64,000 bases of DNA from Coprococcus sp. (GCA_017935345.1 JAGBHU010000008.1:62001-126000); one strand, 5' to 3'; positions 37,296 to 46,713 are shown, numbered from the stretch's first letter. Notes: generated from the sequence alone by a model not told the origin. Made by a program: numbers and translations.

Positions 37296-39380
37296 CTAAT
37301 CATAACACTTCATAAATTTCCAGACAAATCTGTTCTTCACAGATAATCGCCAATATAAATGCATTCGAATCAGTCTGTACATTTTCAGATATCTGGTCAT
37401 ATCATCAATCTCAGGGACTGCTGCTCCATAGACTGCTGCCTGAACCTGTTCGGAAAACAAAACGAACTCCCCTTCCTTTAAAAAATCAAGCTTCTCATCT
37501 ATTTGGGCTGCATATTCCACGTCATCTCCGATGCCCTGATCCACCATACAGGCAAAATCCAGCATATCATATATCGCTTCTGACATCCTATAAATGGCAT
37601 TACGCCTGTCTCTGCTTCTGAAATATCTGCTCCGTCTTATAACGATGATACGTCTTCGTACACACAAGCTGAACAGACAAAGCACAATCAATAATAACAC
37701 CGATACCGCAAGTATGGCAAGTGTCGGAATTTTCTCTGCTTCTCCCTGTCCGTCCGTTTCATCAGCTGAAGCATCGGCATATTGATTATCAGCTTTATGG
37801 TCTGAAGCACTTTCCTCACTCGATAACGCCTCAGACAAATCCTCACTATTTGATTCTCCGCCAGTGGCTTCAGTTTCGTCAGATGCATCCTCAGTCGCTC
37901 CTGCTTCATCGGGTTCAGTCTCCGATGAAGCATTTTCAATGGTGTTATTCCAATCGGTTTCAAACGGAATATCTGAAATGCCGTCACCAACATAGCCCGG
38001 TGTTGCCTCCGCAATCATCCATGTATCTGTTTCCTGATTATATGCCTCTGCCCATGCATGTCCATAGTTTTCCAATATATCCGCCGTATATCCGCCGCTT
38101 TCACTCATTTTCCATGCAGAAGGCGGAATAGCATAGCCTGTCACATATCTGGAGGGAACACCTGATGCCCTAAGAGACAGTGCAGCGGCACTGGCAAAAT
38201 GTACACAGTACCCTTTATGCTTATCATATAAAAAACATATTACCGGGTCTGCTTCCTCTTCAAACCCTCCGGGGTCCGTTGTATAAGTGGCATGTTCCTG
38301 TATAAATTCCGTAATAACACGAATTCTTGCTGCCAGTGCTGCATTTGTATCAATCGTATCGTCCATATTGAAATCCAACATTGCAATATCATCATAAAGC
38401 ATATTAAGACCATACTCGGGAAACCGGGTATAGACATCCGGTGCCGCAGCATACGTTGCTTCATGATAACTCCATGTCCCGTCAATATATGTGTTAAATA
38501 CCTGTTCCGCATAATAATAGGTGCTCTCGGGTTTTTCCGGCAGACTTAAGCTCTTAACCACGTTATCTGACAATTCTACCTTCTCTCCGTTTATCGTGTC
38601 GTATTGCGCTATCTGCTTTTTACCGGTTTTATTATCAGGCTTATCATCGGACAGGTTTACGATTCTGTTTGCTACTTCCACAAGCTTGTTCTGCCCTTTC
38701 ATTCCGGCATCAAACACAGGTTTTTTAAGCCATCCGGCAAACAGCATACAAAGTCCCAGAAATACTGCCGGTATGATTACTCCTGTAATCGCTCCTGTAG
38801 TTCTTCCCTTTCTGGCCATAATATATCTGAGTGACAGAAGCGAACCGACAGTTAAAACCAATGAAGCTGCATTGGGCTTCAAATTAACAGTTGCCGCCGC
38901 TACCATAAATAATGTGGAAAATCCCACAGCCAGACACATACTGCCACATCGTTCTACGAGAAAAATAATAAAAAACATCACGATTGCCGTCACAAATAAT
39001 ATCGTTTCTCTTAAACATGTCACTGTTATATCCTGAGCAAGTGTAATATCCGACGCAAAACCATAGGCATTTTTTATGGCTTCCGCTATAGAACAAAGCA
39101 CACCGTTCAATCCCAAATATAATTGATGATGTCTTACAATTCCCCACAGAACAAGAACAGATACAGGCAACGCTATATCAATCCATTTGTTTTCGTTCTT
39201 TCTCATATACCACAACACATATGCCGTTGTTATAACAAAACATCCAACAAACAAATATGCATCACTTTCCCTGATACCCGTATATTGTTCAAGCGCATCT
39301 GAAATTGCAATCGTCTCTATCATAAATGCAATACCAATGGCAAGCATCCACAATACAATTCCTTTTAAAACCTTTAACAT
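37296..39380 (-). CDS. Membrane transglutaminase-like protein (TgpA-like)
   Basis: 694-aa protein: about seven N-terminal helices (to about 215), an outside transglutaminase-like domain, an acidic Glu/Ser/Ala-rich spacer (about 505-560), another helix (IPTLAILAVSVLLLIVLCLF) and a cytoplasmic tail. Catalytic Cys is in KGYCVHFASAAALSLRASGVPSRYVTGY and His in YGHAWAEAYN. The usual Asp of D(A/P)TPG reads Glu in MIAEATPG. TgpA-like proteins sit with MoxR-DUF58 in many bacteria, as here. Possible role in cell-envelope protein processing or crosslinking. Confidence 0.87.
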   Translation of the reverse strand: MLKVLKGIVLWMLAIGIAFMIETIAISDALEQYTGIRESDAYLFVGCFVITTAYVLWYMRKNENKWIDIALPVSVLVLWGIVRHHQLYLGLNGVLCSIAEAIKNAYGFASDITLAQDITVTCLRETILFVTAIVMFFIIFLVERCGSMCLAVGFSTLFMVAAATVNLKPNAASLVLTVGSLLSLRYIMARKGRTTGAITGVIIPAVFLGLCMLFAGWLKKPVFDAGMKGQNKLVEVANRIVNLSDDKPDNKTGKKQIAQYDTINGEKVELSDNVVKSLSLPEKPESTYYYAEQVFNTYIDGTWSYHEATYAAAPDVYTRFPEYGLNMLYDDIAMLDFNMDDTIDTNAALAARIRVITEFIQEHATYTTDPGGFEEEADPVICFLYDKHKGYCVHFASAAALSLRASGVPSRYVTGYAIPPSAWKMSESGGYTADILENYGHAWAEAYNQETDTWMIAEATPGYVGDGISDIPFETDWNNTIENASSETEPDEAGATEDASDETEATGGESNSEDLSEALSSEESASDHKADNQYADASADETDGQGEAEKIPTLAILAVSVLLLIVLCLFSLCVRRRIIVIRRSRYFRSRDRRNAIYRMSEAIYDMLDFACMVDQGIGDDVEYAAQIDEKLDFLKEGEFVLFSEQVQAAVYGAAVPEIDDMTRYLKMYRLIRMHLYWRLSVKNRFVWKFMKCYD

Positions 39381-39386
39381 CCGTAT

Positions 39387-40478
39387 CTATACCTTTAAAT
39401 ATATATCCTCTATATCCTGCTTCAGATTTTTATATTTCACCTGATATTCATATTCACCACTTGATATACATCCGTTCATATCGATATCAATCATGGTGGT
39501 AAATTCCTCGCCGCGAAATCTCTCCTTGTATTTTTCCTTTACATCCTGAACGGTCATATCGGCGATATCTACCATGGACAGTCTGGAAGCTGCATCATAT
39601 ACATCTTCCTCACAAACGATTCTGTATCTTGTTATATCCATAATAACAGGGTCATACCATGCTATAAAATGAGGGACTTTAACGCAAATCATACTGTAGC
39701 TTATCGATACCATTGCCTCAAGTGCCACCGACATCTGCCTGCTATAATTTCTTTTGCCAAAGCCTGCAAGCTTCATACAAATAACAACCGGACATGCAAG
39801 GGGTCTGGAAGGAGTCTTTACCATTAATTCATCCAGTCTGGCACTCATTTTCCAGTTTATATTCATGATTCTGTCACCCGGCTGATATTCCCGCACCTGA
39901 TAGCTTTCTGAATAGTCATCGCCCTTTTTCTCTGCGTAATAAATATCGCTCTCTGCTACAAAATCTCTGGTCGTCTTTGTCACATCGATTGCGACTGTAT
40001 AACATTCCGGTAAAATATATATATATGAGCTTCCCTTAATACGTCTTCTTAAATAGAAGATATTAAGCGGGTCATAGATTCTCACGTTCTTTGCCACAAT
40101 CTCATATCTTCCGCTTACAGGAAGTGCGATCTCTCCCTGACACTTTCCATAGCCTTTATCTATCTGTATCATTTCATCTGTTTGTTCAATTTTGAATCCC
40201 GTACCTATCAGTCTGAACCCGGCACTTACGGCAGGTATGCTATTTCCTTTTGTCCGCACTTCTATTGCCGGATAAAAGGGTTTTCTCTTCTCTGAAACAG
40301 GGATAGCAACAGAAAGTGCCAGTTTTGTTCTGGCACAGTTTATTATGAGTCCCACCCATAAAAGCAGCATAACCGCTGTCATTACAATAGCAAGATACAC
40401 ATATATTTCTTTTCTGTTTAATATTCCTATATAAGTACAAACTCCAATCAGAAGAATGTAACAAAAGCCCCTCTTCAT
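39387..40478 (-). CDS. DUF58 family membrane protein
   Basis: 363-aa protein with two N-terminal membrane helices (about residues 7-47) and a large soluble part. The DUF58 signature is VREYQPGDRIMNINWKMSARLDELMVK. Unlike the DUF58 protein at 17931 it is membrane-anchored and has an extra beta-rich region (about 60-190). It lies between moxR (6 bp) and the transglutaminase gene (6 bp), the standard MoxR-DUF58-TgpA order. Confidence 0.88.
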   Translation of the reverse strand: MKRGFCYILLIGVCTYIGILNRKEIYVYLAIVMTAVMLLLWVGLIINCARTKLALSVAIPVSEKRKPFYPAIEVRTKGNSIPAVSAGFRLIGTGFKIEQTDEMIQIDKGYGKCQGEIALPVSGRYEIVAKNVRIYDPLNIFYLRRRIKGSSYIYILPECYTVAIDVTKTTRDFVAESDIYYAEKKGDDYSESYQVREYQPGDRIMNINWKMSARLDELMVKTPSRPLACPVVICMKLAGFGKRNYSRQMSVALEAMVSISYSMICVKVPHFIAWYDPVIMDITRYRIVCEEDVYDAASRLSMVDIADMTVQDVKEKYKERFRGEEFTTMIDIDMNGCISSGEYEYQVKYKNLKQDIEDIYLKV

Positions 40479-40484
40479 AAATGA

Positions 40485-41432
40485 TTATTTCCTTTTTCTT
40501 ATGGTTGGTCTTTCAACATGCTCTAAAATCTCTCTCAACACGGCAGTCTCCGTAATATGATTGACTCTGGCCTTGGACCCCAGCCTGATTCGATGTCTTA
40601 CCACGTCCTCCCAGACCATCCTTACATCCTCCGGTATGACAAAGTCCCTGTTATTGATATATGCCCATGCTTTTGCCATTCTTGTCAGGGCTATTGTTCC
40701 TCTTGGACTCACTCCCAGTTCAATATATTGATTATTTCTTGTAGCGGTAACCAGCTTGCCTATATACGTATATACCGCTTCGCTGACTTTTACCTGCGTG
40801 ACCTCTTTTTCTATTCCCTTTAATCCTTCCGCCGATATAACAGGCACAATATCCGCAAATCCGTTTGCCGTAGTTCTTCCTTTTACGATATCAAGCTCAT
40901 GCTGTATATCAGGATATCCTATCTTGAGACACACCATAAATCTGTCGAGCTGGGAATCAGGAAGTAACTGGGTTCCGGCACTGCCTATCGGATTTTCAGT
41001 CGCAATCACAATAAACGGATCAGGCACGCTTCTCGTCACCCCGTCTACCGTTACATTCCGTTCCTCCATGACCTCAAGAAGAGCGGATTGGGTTTTCGGT
41101 GATGTACGGTTGATTTCATCTGCCAAAAACAAATTACACATAACCGCTCCCGGCTGATACACAAACTGTCCCGACCTTTTGTCAAACATGGAGAATCCCA
41201 CGATATCCCCCGGAAGTACATCGGGCGTAAACTGGACTCTTTTACTTGTCAGTCCCATGGCATTTGAAAACGCCAAAGCCAGAGTGGTTTTACCGACTCC
41301 CGGCACATCATCCATCAGGATGTTCCCTCCGGCAATAATACCTGCCATAATTTTGGCTACGCATATGTCCTTACCGATTATCACCTTTCGGACTTCATCT
41401 ATTACCTGAATCGCTTTACTGTTGTAATTCAT
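40485..41432 (-). CDS. MoxR-family AAA+ ATPase (second copy)
   Basis: 315-aa ATPase with canonical Walker A (DDVPGVGKTTLALAF) and Walker B (LFLADEINRTSPKTQSALLEVMEE), plus ATENPIGSAGTQLLPDSQLDRFM. It differs from the copy at 18812, which has an altered P-loop, so the two are not recent duplicates. Its start overlaps the TPR gene stop. Partner: the DUF58 protein directly downstream. Confidence 0.94.
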   Translation of the reverse strand: MNYNSKAIQVIDEVRKVIIGKDICVAKIMAGIIAGGNILMDDVPGVGKTTLALAFSNAMGLTSKRVQFTPDVLPGDIVGFSMFDKRSGQFVYQPGAVMCNLFLADEINRTSPKTQSALLEVMEERNVTVDGVTRSVPDPFIVIATENPIGSAGTQLLPDSQLDRFMVCLKIGYPDIQHELDIVKGRTTANGFADIVPVISAEGLKGIEKEVTQVKVSEAVYTYIGKLVTATRNNQYIELGVSPRGTIALTRMAKAWAYINNRDFVIPEDVRMVWEDVVRHRIRLGSKARVNHITETAVLREILEHVERPTIRKRK

Positions 41433-42235
41433 ACATTATTACCTCTTATGCTTGCCTTCACTGCCGATATATTCTCCTGCATAACCTTATAGGCAGCATT
41501 TTCCCCAAATACGCTATGTATCTCCGATGCCGCAGCCTCATAATATTCAAGAGACTTCTGAAAATCACCTTCTCTATAATATGCCTCTCCCATCGCTGAA
41601 AGAGCACTGCTGAAATGATAACCCCGTTCTCCTATCATCTCATACTTTTCTATGGCTGTTTTCAGCATTTCCTTTGCTTCTTCATTTCTGCCCAAACGCA
41701 GCAATGAGACACCAAGATTGGAATAGGTAGTCGCTATCTCCGATGCCGCATTATCATATGTCTCCGCTATGGCAAGCGCCTTTCTAAGCGAAGCTGCCGC
41801 ATTTTCAAAATCTCCCATCTCCTGATAGAGCAATGCAATATTGTTATAAAAGCTTGCCATCAGGAAATCTCCCGGCTTCAGATTTTCCGTATAGATTTCT
41901 TCAATCCGCTCATAGAGCTTCAAAGATTCCTGTAAATTTCCTGCTGCTCTGTGTGCATTTGCAATATTAAGTAACGTCGTTGCATATGGAATCGTTCCAT
42001 CCATCTGCATTGATTTCAATATTTGTACAGCCTGTTCACCATAACGTATCGCCTTATCAAACTCACTGATCACACGATAAAATCCAATCAGCTCATTCAG
42101 TATCGATAGCTTTGCAGCATAATCACCTTCATTATCTGCTTCCGTAAGTGCCTCTGTCAGATAATTTTCCACTTCGTTCATTCGGTTTTCCGCAAATAAT
42201 CTGTCCAGTCCCGCAAGAACCTTATTAATGTCCAT
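41429..42235 (-). CDS. Tetratricopeptide repeat protein
   Basis: 268-aa soluble helical protein with about six TPR units (for example AKLSILNELIGFYRVISEFDKAI, ATTLLNIANAHRAAGNLQESL and ATTYSNLGVSLLRLGRNEEA). No signal peptide. It is coupled at both ends: its ATG overlaps the DUF4125 stop and its own stop overlaps moxR. Probably a scaffold for the DUF4125 protein or the MoxR complex. Confidence 0.85.
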   Translation of the reverse strand: MDINKVLAGLDRLFAENRMNEVENYLTEALTEADNEGDYAAKLSILNELIGFYRVISEFDKAIRYGEQAVQILKSMQMDGTIPYATTLLNIANAHRAAGNLQESLKLYERIEEIYTENLKPGDFLMASFYNNIALLYQEMGDFENAAASLRKALAIAETYDNAASEIATTYSNLGVSLLRLGRNEEAKEMLKTAIEKYEMIGERGYHFSSALSAMGEAYYREGDFQKSLEYYEAAASEIHSVFGENAAYKVMQENISAVKASIRGNNV

Positions 42236-42846
42236 TAAATCACCCTTTCCGCATCCTCAAGTGTTTCATAGCCATAAAGCTTTACGGTATTTTCCATCGT
42301 CAGACGATTCAGGTTTTTACCCGCTGTTGCCAGTTCTGCTACAAATCTTCCATAAAGTATAAGCGTCTTGTCTGAATATGTCATCAGCTCACCCCTCAAA
42401 TATGTTTCCGCTGATGTATTATACATATTATCCTCTGATGTATGTATAGACCTTGCATTTCCTGCAAGTCTTGGATATTCAGCGGCGAATTCTTCCATCC
42501 ATCCTACCTGTATGGAAACGATCTGATTAATAATCTGTCTTTTCTCCTTCGATATTTCCGGCATATTCGCTTTGATTTCCGCAAATTTCTCCGGTGCCGT
42601 ACTTTCCATCATATATCCGTATTTATATGTAATCAGGTTTACCCCTGCCTCTTCCGCCTCTTTCAGGTCCTGATGCCAGCTTGTAAGGAGCGCATCATTC
42701 CATGTCATATACTGACTTTTTCTCATGATGCTAAATGTGTTCCAATCATCCTGACAGTCGGCTCTTCCGCCTTCGTTCTTTACCTTATCAAATGCATTCC
42801 ACTCCATTTTTACGATTTCGTCTATTAAAACATTTTTTTCCATCAT
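42235..42846 (-). CDS. DUF4125 family protein
   Basis: 203-aa soluble protein. The start EIVKMEWNAFDKVKNEGGRADCQDDWNTF and the following RKSQYMTWNDALL match DUF4125 as I remember it; no catalytic role is known. It is mainly helical. It heads the run DUF4125-TPR-MoxR-DUF58-transglutaminase with GAAGGAGA before its ATG. Grouping with a TPR gene recurs in this family to my knowledge. Confidence 0.7.
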   Translation of the reverse strand: MMEKNVLIDEIVKMEWNAFDKVKNEGGRADCQDDWNTFSIMRKSQYMTWNDALLTSWHQDLKEAEEAGVNLITYKYGYMMESTAPEKFAEIKANMPEISKEKRQIINQIVSIQVGWMEEFAAEYPRLAGNARSIHTSEDNMYNTSAETYLRGELMTYSDKTLILYGRFVAELATAGKNLNRLTMENTVKLYGYETLEDAERVI

Positions 42847-42912
42847 AATTCTCCTTCTTTCAATGATTCTATTGCCTATATCAAAACAAAAGTTTCCCTT
42901 AAAGTGAAATAT

Positions 42913-42953
42913 GGCGTTCCATATAAGTATAACCGAAACCTATGCGGAACGCC
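42913..42953 (-). terminator. Inverted repeat between the dehydrogenase gene and the DUF4125 gene
   Basis: Perfect 8-bp stem GGCGTTCC/GGAACGCC with a 25-nt loop, located just past the dehydrogenase stop. On the minus strand it is followed by ATATTTCACTTT, a weak U tract. Probably a terminator separating the two transcripts. Confidence 0.5.
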
Positions 42954-42983
42954 AGTTGTTTTAGCCATCAGTAAGCTGTCACT

Positions 42984-43988
42984 CTATCGAGCCTGTAGCT
43001 TTCCTACAACATTTTCCTCTTTTATATTGCCTGAGGAGTATGCCACCACGTTGTCATATGTGGTCCTGCTGATAGCTGCAAGTGCCTCTTCTGTCAGGAA
43101 GCCCTGATGTGAGGTTACTATAACATTTGGAAAGGAAAGAAGTCTTGCCGTTACCGACGTCTCCAAAATATCATCCTCCCTGTTCTCAAAGACATTATTT
43201 GTTTCCTCTTCATATACATCAAGTCCGACGCCAAAAAATTTTCTGTTTCTGATACCGGCAATCAAATCCGCCGTATTAATCAGTGCTCCCCTTGATGTAT
43301 TCACTAAAATAACATTATCCTTCATTTTCTCTATTGTATCATTGCAAATAAGATGATATGACTCATCATTCAGCGGACAATGAAGTGATATAAGGTCACT
43401 TTCAGCCAAAAGTCTGTCAAGCGATACATATTCTACGAAATCAAGCTCCGGATTCTTATAGATATCATATGCAAGGATTTTCATTCCAAAACCTGCACAT
43501 ATTCTGCACATAGCCGCACCGATTTTACCTGTTCCTATGATACCTGCAGTCTTTTTATAAAGATTCATTCCGGTCAGTCCCACAAGGCTGAAATTATTTT
43601 CCCTTACTTTAATATATCCCTTATGGATTCTTCTGTTTACGGCAAGTGCAAGAGCCATGGCATGCTCCGCTACTGCTTCAGGGGAATAACCCGGAACACG
43701 AAGAATCGTTATCCCTTTCTTATTTGCATTTTCTACGTCAACATTATTAAAGCCTGCGCATCTCATAAGTATCAGTCGGACGCCTACCTGAGCCAATTCT
43801 TCGATAACGGCAGTTCCTACATCGGAACTGACAAACGCACATACAGCCTCATATCCACGTGCCAGTCTTGCAGTCTGTACAGACAAATCTGCCTCCAGAT
43901 AATCTACTTCTATAGAAGGATATTCTTTTCCTACCTCTTCAAATGACTCCCTATCGTATCTTTTTGTATCATAAAATAAAATTCGCAC
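42984..43988 (-). CDS. D-2-hydroxyacid dehydrogenase (D-lactate dehydrogenase-like)
   Basis: 334-aa NAD-dependent enzyme. The NAD fold shows AGIIGTGKIGAAMCRI followed by Asp in LAYDIY; catalytic Arg is in NTSRGALIN, Glu in GVGLDVYEEE, and His in VTSHQGFLTEEAL. MRCAGFNNVDVENA and the SPEAVAEHAMAL block fit D-lactate dehydrogenases. I start at GTG 43988 (MRILFYDTKRYD), which has GGAGG 7 nt upstream. It lies 50 bp after the kinase gene and may share its transcript. Confidence 0.9.
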   Translation of the reverse strand: MRILFYDTKRYDRESFEEVGKEYPSIEVDYLEADLSVQTARLARGYEAVCAFVSSDVGTAVIEELAQVGVRLILMRCAGFNNVDVENANKKGITILRVPGYSPEAVAEHAMALALAVNRRIHKGYIKVRENNFSLVGLTGMNLYKKTAGIIGTGKIGAAMCRICAGFGMKILAYDIYKNPELDFVEYVSLDRLLAESDLISLHCPLNDESYHLICNDTIEKMKDNVILVNTSRGALINTADLIAGIRNRKFFGVGLDVYEEETNNVFENREDDILETSVTARLLSFPNVIVTSHQGFLTEEALAAISRTTYDNVVAYSSGNIKEENVVGKLQAR

Positions 43989-44038
43989 ATCGTCACCTCC
44001 ACATTTATCTAGTGCTATTGTACCCAAAAAGGTCATGC

Positions 44039-45799
44039 CTATTCACTAATATTTTCCTTCTTATTTTCTTTCTTTACTATCGGAAATTCTATATATACCG
44101 TATATACAGTACCCTTTTCCTCTGTTCGGAATCTCCCCCCCATCTGCTCCGCAATCTTTTCGCATGTCTGAAGACCGATTCGCGTACTCTCAGCAGTATT
44201 ACGCTCCTTGCTTATTTCATTCCTCACTCTCATGGATACTTTGTCCCTATGAAGTGTATGGGTGATTTTTACCGGTTTTGACTTATCCGCATATTTTCTT
44301 ATATTGGTAAATATATTGTCCGTAAGTCGTTTTAAATATTGTATATCTATCTTTATATTCGCAGCATGATTAAATGTATCTATCTTAAATGTATAGCCTT
44401 TTTCCTCAAGAAGAATTACATACTCGCCAATCAGTTGGTCAAACAGACCTGCTGCATCAAATTCCTCAAGTACAATATTGTCATCACCTTTTGAATAGAC
44501 ATAGAAGTACCTGAACAACTTATCTGACAAATCCCTCAGCTGCTCCGCCTTGTCCACACTGATATTGATATATTGGAATAGCTCCTCCTCTGAACTATAA
44601 TCCTTATTCTTAATCAAATCCAGATATCCTGCAAGTACGGTAAGCGGTGTCCTGATATCATGTGCCATGGCAGTAACCAAATCACTGTTTGCCTGCCATG
44701 CTGCTTTCTCCTCACCCATTTTGTCAATAATTCTGTTTCTCATATTATCAACACTTACCGACAAATCATATATTTCATCTCTGCCCTTTAAGGATATAGG
44801 ATTATCAATATCTAAGGACTCAATATTTTTAACCTCATTTGTAAGCCTGATAACTCTTTTTATCTCCCTGCGGTGATAAATGACTATAATTGCAACCAGC
44901 ACAAGACAGCTAAAAAAGAATGAAACAATAAGACAATATCCATAAACAGTGGATTCAGAATAATCAAGTATACAGACATCATATATACCATCAGCAAATT
45001 TAATAGGGTAGAATCCATACTGTTGAGATTCTTCTGTTTTGCTGTCCTCTGTTACAACATAATACTTCGGTTCTTTATAATCATACCGCTTCTTATCCGA
45101 ATTATTGTTATAATCAGCATATTGCTCAGACTTCTGCTTCGTCGTTTCTGCGGATTTTTCTGTTGTTGCAGTAGTATCTTCCGTCACTTCGGCAGATTTT
45201 TCTGTTGTTGCAGTAGTATCTTCTGTCGTTTCTGTGGATTTTTCTGTTGTTGCAACCGTATCTTCTGTCGTTTCTGTTGTCATAAAGGATGTTTCGTTAC
45301 CAGTCTCTGTTGTCGTACCTCCGTTATTTTTATCTACGTTGCCTGCTTCCCGTTTCAGCTTAATCTGTCTTAAAATCTCTTTTTTCTCAGTTTCGGATAT
45401 AACCATATCGCCCGTGTCTTTATCCGTTATGGCAAATTTATCTATAAAATTCCTGTTACGCCTGCCAGCCCACCATGTAGAATCATATATGATCTCATCA
45501 TTTTCATAAACAAGAATATAAACATTATTTTCTTTTTCCTGCCATGTTAGAATGGACTTTATATCAGAAGCACCAACTTTGTTTTTCTTAACATATTCCG
45601 CAAAATTCTCTATATGCTCGTCATTTCGTTGTTTTGTATTCTCATCACTTAGATATACATTCTGCAGATATGATGATATGATATATACATTCAGGAAAAA
45701 AATAACCGTCGAAAATGCAAGTCCACCTATAATCACTATCAACAGCTTTATGCTAAGTGTCAGTCGTCTGGTTTTAGTCAACTTGATATCCCTTTCCAT
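44039..45799 (-). CDS. Membrane sensor histidine kinase
   Basis: 586-aa kinase: first membrane helix about 18-40, an outside sensor region (about 41-290) containing a Thr/Glu-rich tandem repeat, a second helix (GYCLIVSFFFSCLVLVAIIVI), HAMP-like linker, HisKA with phospho-acceptor His near residue 378 (AMAHDIRTPLTVLAG), and an HATPase domain with DNIFTNIRKYAD and RIGLQTCEKIAEQMGG. It overlaps the response-regulator gene by 26 bp. VanS-like in layout, but the signal is unknown. Confidence 0.92.
   Translation of the reverse strand: MERDIKLTKTRRLTLSIKLLIVIIGGLAFSTVIFFLNVYIISSYLQNVYLSDENTKQRNDEHIENFAEYVKKNKVGASDIKSILTWQEKENNVYILVYENDEIIYDSTWWAGRRNRNFIDKFAITDKDTGDMVISETEKKEILRQIKLKREAGNVDKNNGGTTTETGNETSFMTTETTEDTVATTEKSTETTEDTTATTEKSAEVTEDTTATTEKSAETTKQKSEQYADYNNNSDKKRYDYKEPKYYVVTEDSKTEESQQYGFYPIKFADGIYDVCILDYSESTVYGYCLIVSFFFSCLVLVAIIVIYHRREIKRVIRLTNEVKNIESLDIDNPISLKGRDEIYDLSVSVDNMRNRIIDKMGEEKAAWQANSDLVTAMAHDIRTPLTVLAGYLDLIKNKDYSSEEELFQYINISVDKAEQLRDLSDKLFRYFYVYSKGDDNIVLEEFDAAGLFDQLIGEYVILLEEKGYTFKIDTFNHAANIKIDIQYLKRLTDNIFTNIRKYADKSKPVKITHTLHRDKVSMRVRNEISKERNTAESTRIGLQTCEKIAEQMGGRFRTEEKGTVYTVYIEFPIVKKENKKENISE
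45141..45284 (-). repeat. 42-bp tandem repeats in the kinase sensor region
   Basis: Three and a half units of 42 bp beginning at 45141, 45183, 45225 and 45267, encoding a 14-residue repeat of the type TEDTTATTEKSAET. The copies differ by a few bases. A Thr-rich outside stalk of this kind could vary in length through slippage. Confidence 0.85.
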
Positions 45800-46475
45800 A
45801 TATTGTTCTGATTATATCAGGCTGTGCCGGATTATCCTCTATTTTCTGTCTCAGCCGAAGCACATGCACCATAACTGTATTGGAAGAGGATGGCAAATAC
45901 TTCTCCTGCCAGATATTCTCATAAAGTGCTTCAAGGCTCCATGATTTACCCCTGTTCTCAACTAAAAATGCAAGTAACGCATATTCCTTGTCTGTCAGCT
46001 TTATAGTCTCACCGTTTTTTGTAACAATACGTTTATAGGTATCAATCGATATATTGCCAACAGAAATATTCTGCATATTCGTTTCTTCTTTTCCTCTATA
46101 CACGTTATATCTTCGTATCAGTGCATTTACCTTTCTGTTAAACTCCTCCTGTGTAAACGGTTTACCCAGGAAATCATCTCCACCGAATCCATATGCCTGT
46201 TCCTGTACAGGTTCCTGTGTCTTGGCAGTAAGGAACATGACCGGTACGGCAGAAAACTCTCTTATAGCCTTACAGGCATCTATACCTGATATGCCCGGCA
46301 TCATAATATCCATAACAACAAGGTCTATGTCTGAATTTTCCTTAACGATATCGATAGCCTGCATACCATTTGCGGCTTCTAAAACATCATATCCGTTTTT
46401 TCTCAAATATATATTAAGTAACTGTCTAATATCCGCTTCATCATCTACAATCAAAACCTTTTTCTTATCTTCCAT
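45774..46475 (-). CDS. OmpR-family response regulator
   Basis: 233-aa regulator. The receiver domain has DDEAD near the N-terminus, phospho-acceptor Asp56 in LVVMDIMMPG, and Lys in FLTAKTQ. The C-terminal winged helix has LTDKEYALLAFLVENRGKSWS and TVMVHVLRLRQKIEDNP ending with YGKGYQVD. VanR/PhoB-like. Its gene precedes and overlaps the kinase gene. Confidence 0.94.
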   Translation of the reverse strand: MEDKKKVLIVDDEADIRQLLNIYLRKNGYDVLEAANGMQAIDIVKENSDIDLVVMDIMMPGISGIDACKAIREFSAVPVMFLTAKTQEPVQEQAYGFGGDDFLGKPFTQEEFNRKVNALIRRYNVYRGKEETNMQNISVGNISIDTYKRIVTKNGETIKLTDKEYALLAFLVENRGKSWSLEALYENIWQEKYLPSSSNTVMVHVLRLRQKIEDNPAQPDIIRTIYGKGYQVD

Positions 46476-46525
46476 TTTACTGATTTCACCTTTCGCATAT
46501 TTTTTATTTGCCTATACCTTTTCTC

Positions 46526-46621
46526 CGCCATGCCTACCTCGCCTTCGGCTCGGTCACGGGCTTTCCTTCGCTACGCCATGCACACCTCGCCTTCGGCTCG
46601 GTCGCGGGCTTTCGCCCTATG
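46526..46621. repeat. 48-bp GC-rich tandem repeat
   Basis: Two copies (46526-46573 and 46574-46621) begin CGCCATGC and share ACCTCGCCTTCGGCTCGGTC and GCGGGCTTTC or ACGGGCTTTC. Each has a small GCCTTCGGC hairpin. Base composition is clearly richer in G+C than neighbours. It lies in the probable leader of the response-regulator transcript. Confidence 0.85.
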
Positions 46622-46680
46622 TCCGATAATATCAATAAAGTCTAGTCTGCAAGCAGCCGACTTTATTGATATTATCGGAC
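46621..46680. repeat. Perfect 22-bp inverted repeat (60-bp hairpin)
   Basis: Arms at 46621-46642 and 46659-46680 are exactly complementary (starting GTCCGATAATATC) with a 16-nt loop containing CTGC-AA-GCAG. No U tract follows on either strand, so it is not a typical terminator. It could be a miniature mobile element or a very strong leader structure. Confidence 0.85.
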
Positions 46681-46704
46681 GCATGGCTCATTGCCTACGC
46701 GAAG

Positions 46705-46713
46705 ATTATATCA
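46705..46713 (-). promoter_or_regulatory. Extended -10 promoter candidate for the response regulator and kinase
   Basis: On the minus strand TGATATAAT gives an extended -10 (TG-n-TATAAT). No good -35 is visible at the right distance. If used, it yields a leader of about 220 nt that contains the 60-bp hairpin and the 48-bp repeats. Confidence 0.45.

Noticed and set aside
36500-37300. T-box leader for azlCD
   Set aside because: Only 17 bp separate azlC from the upstream gene, so there is no room for one.
46621-46680. Treating the 60-bp hairpin as the trkH terminator
   Set aside because: No U tract follows on either strand and it lies 126 bp past the stop, behind a promoter for the next gene.
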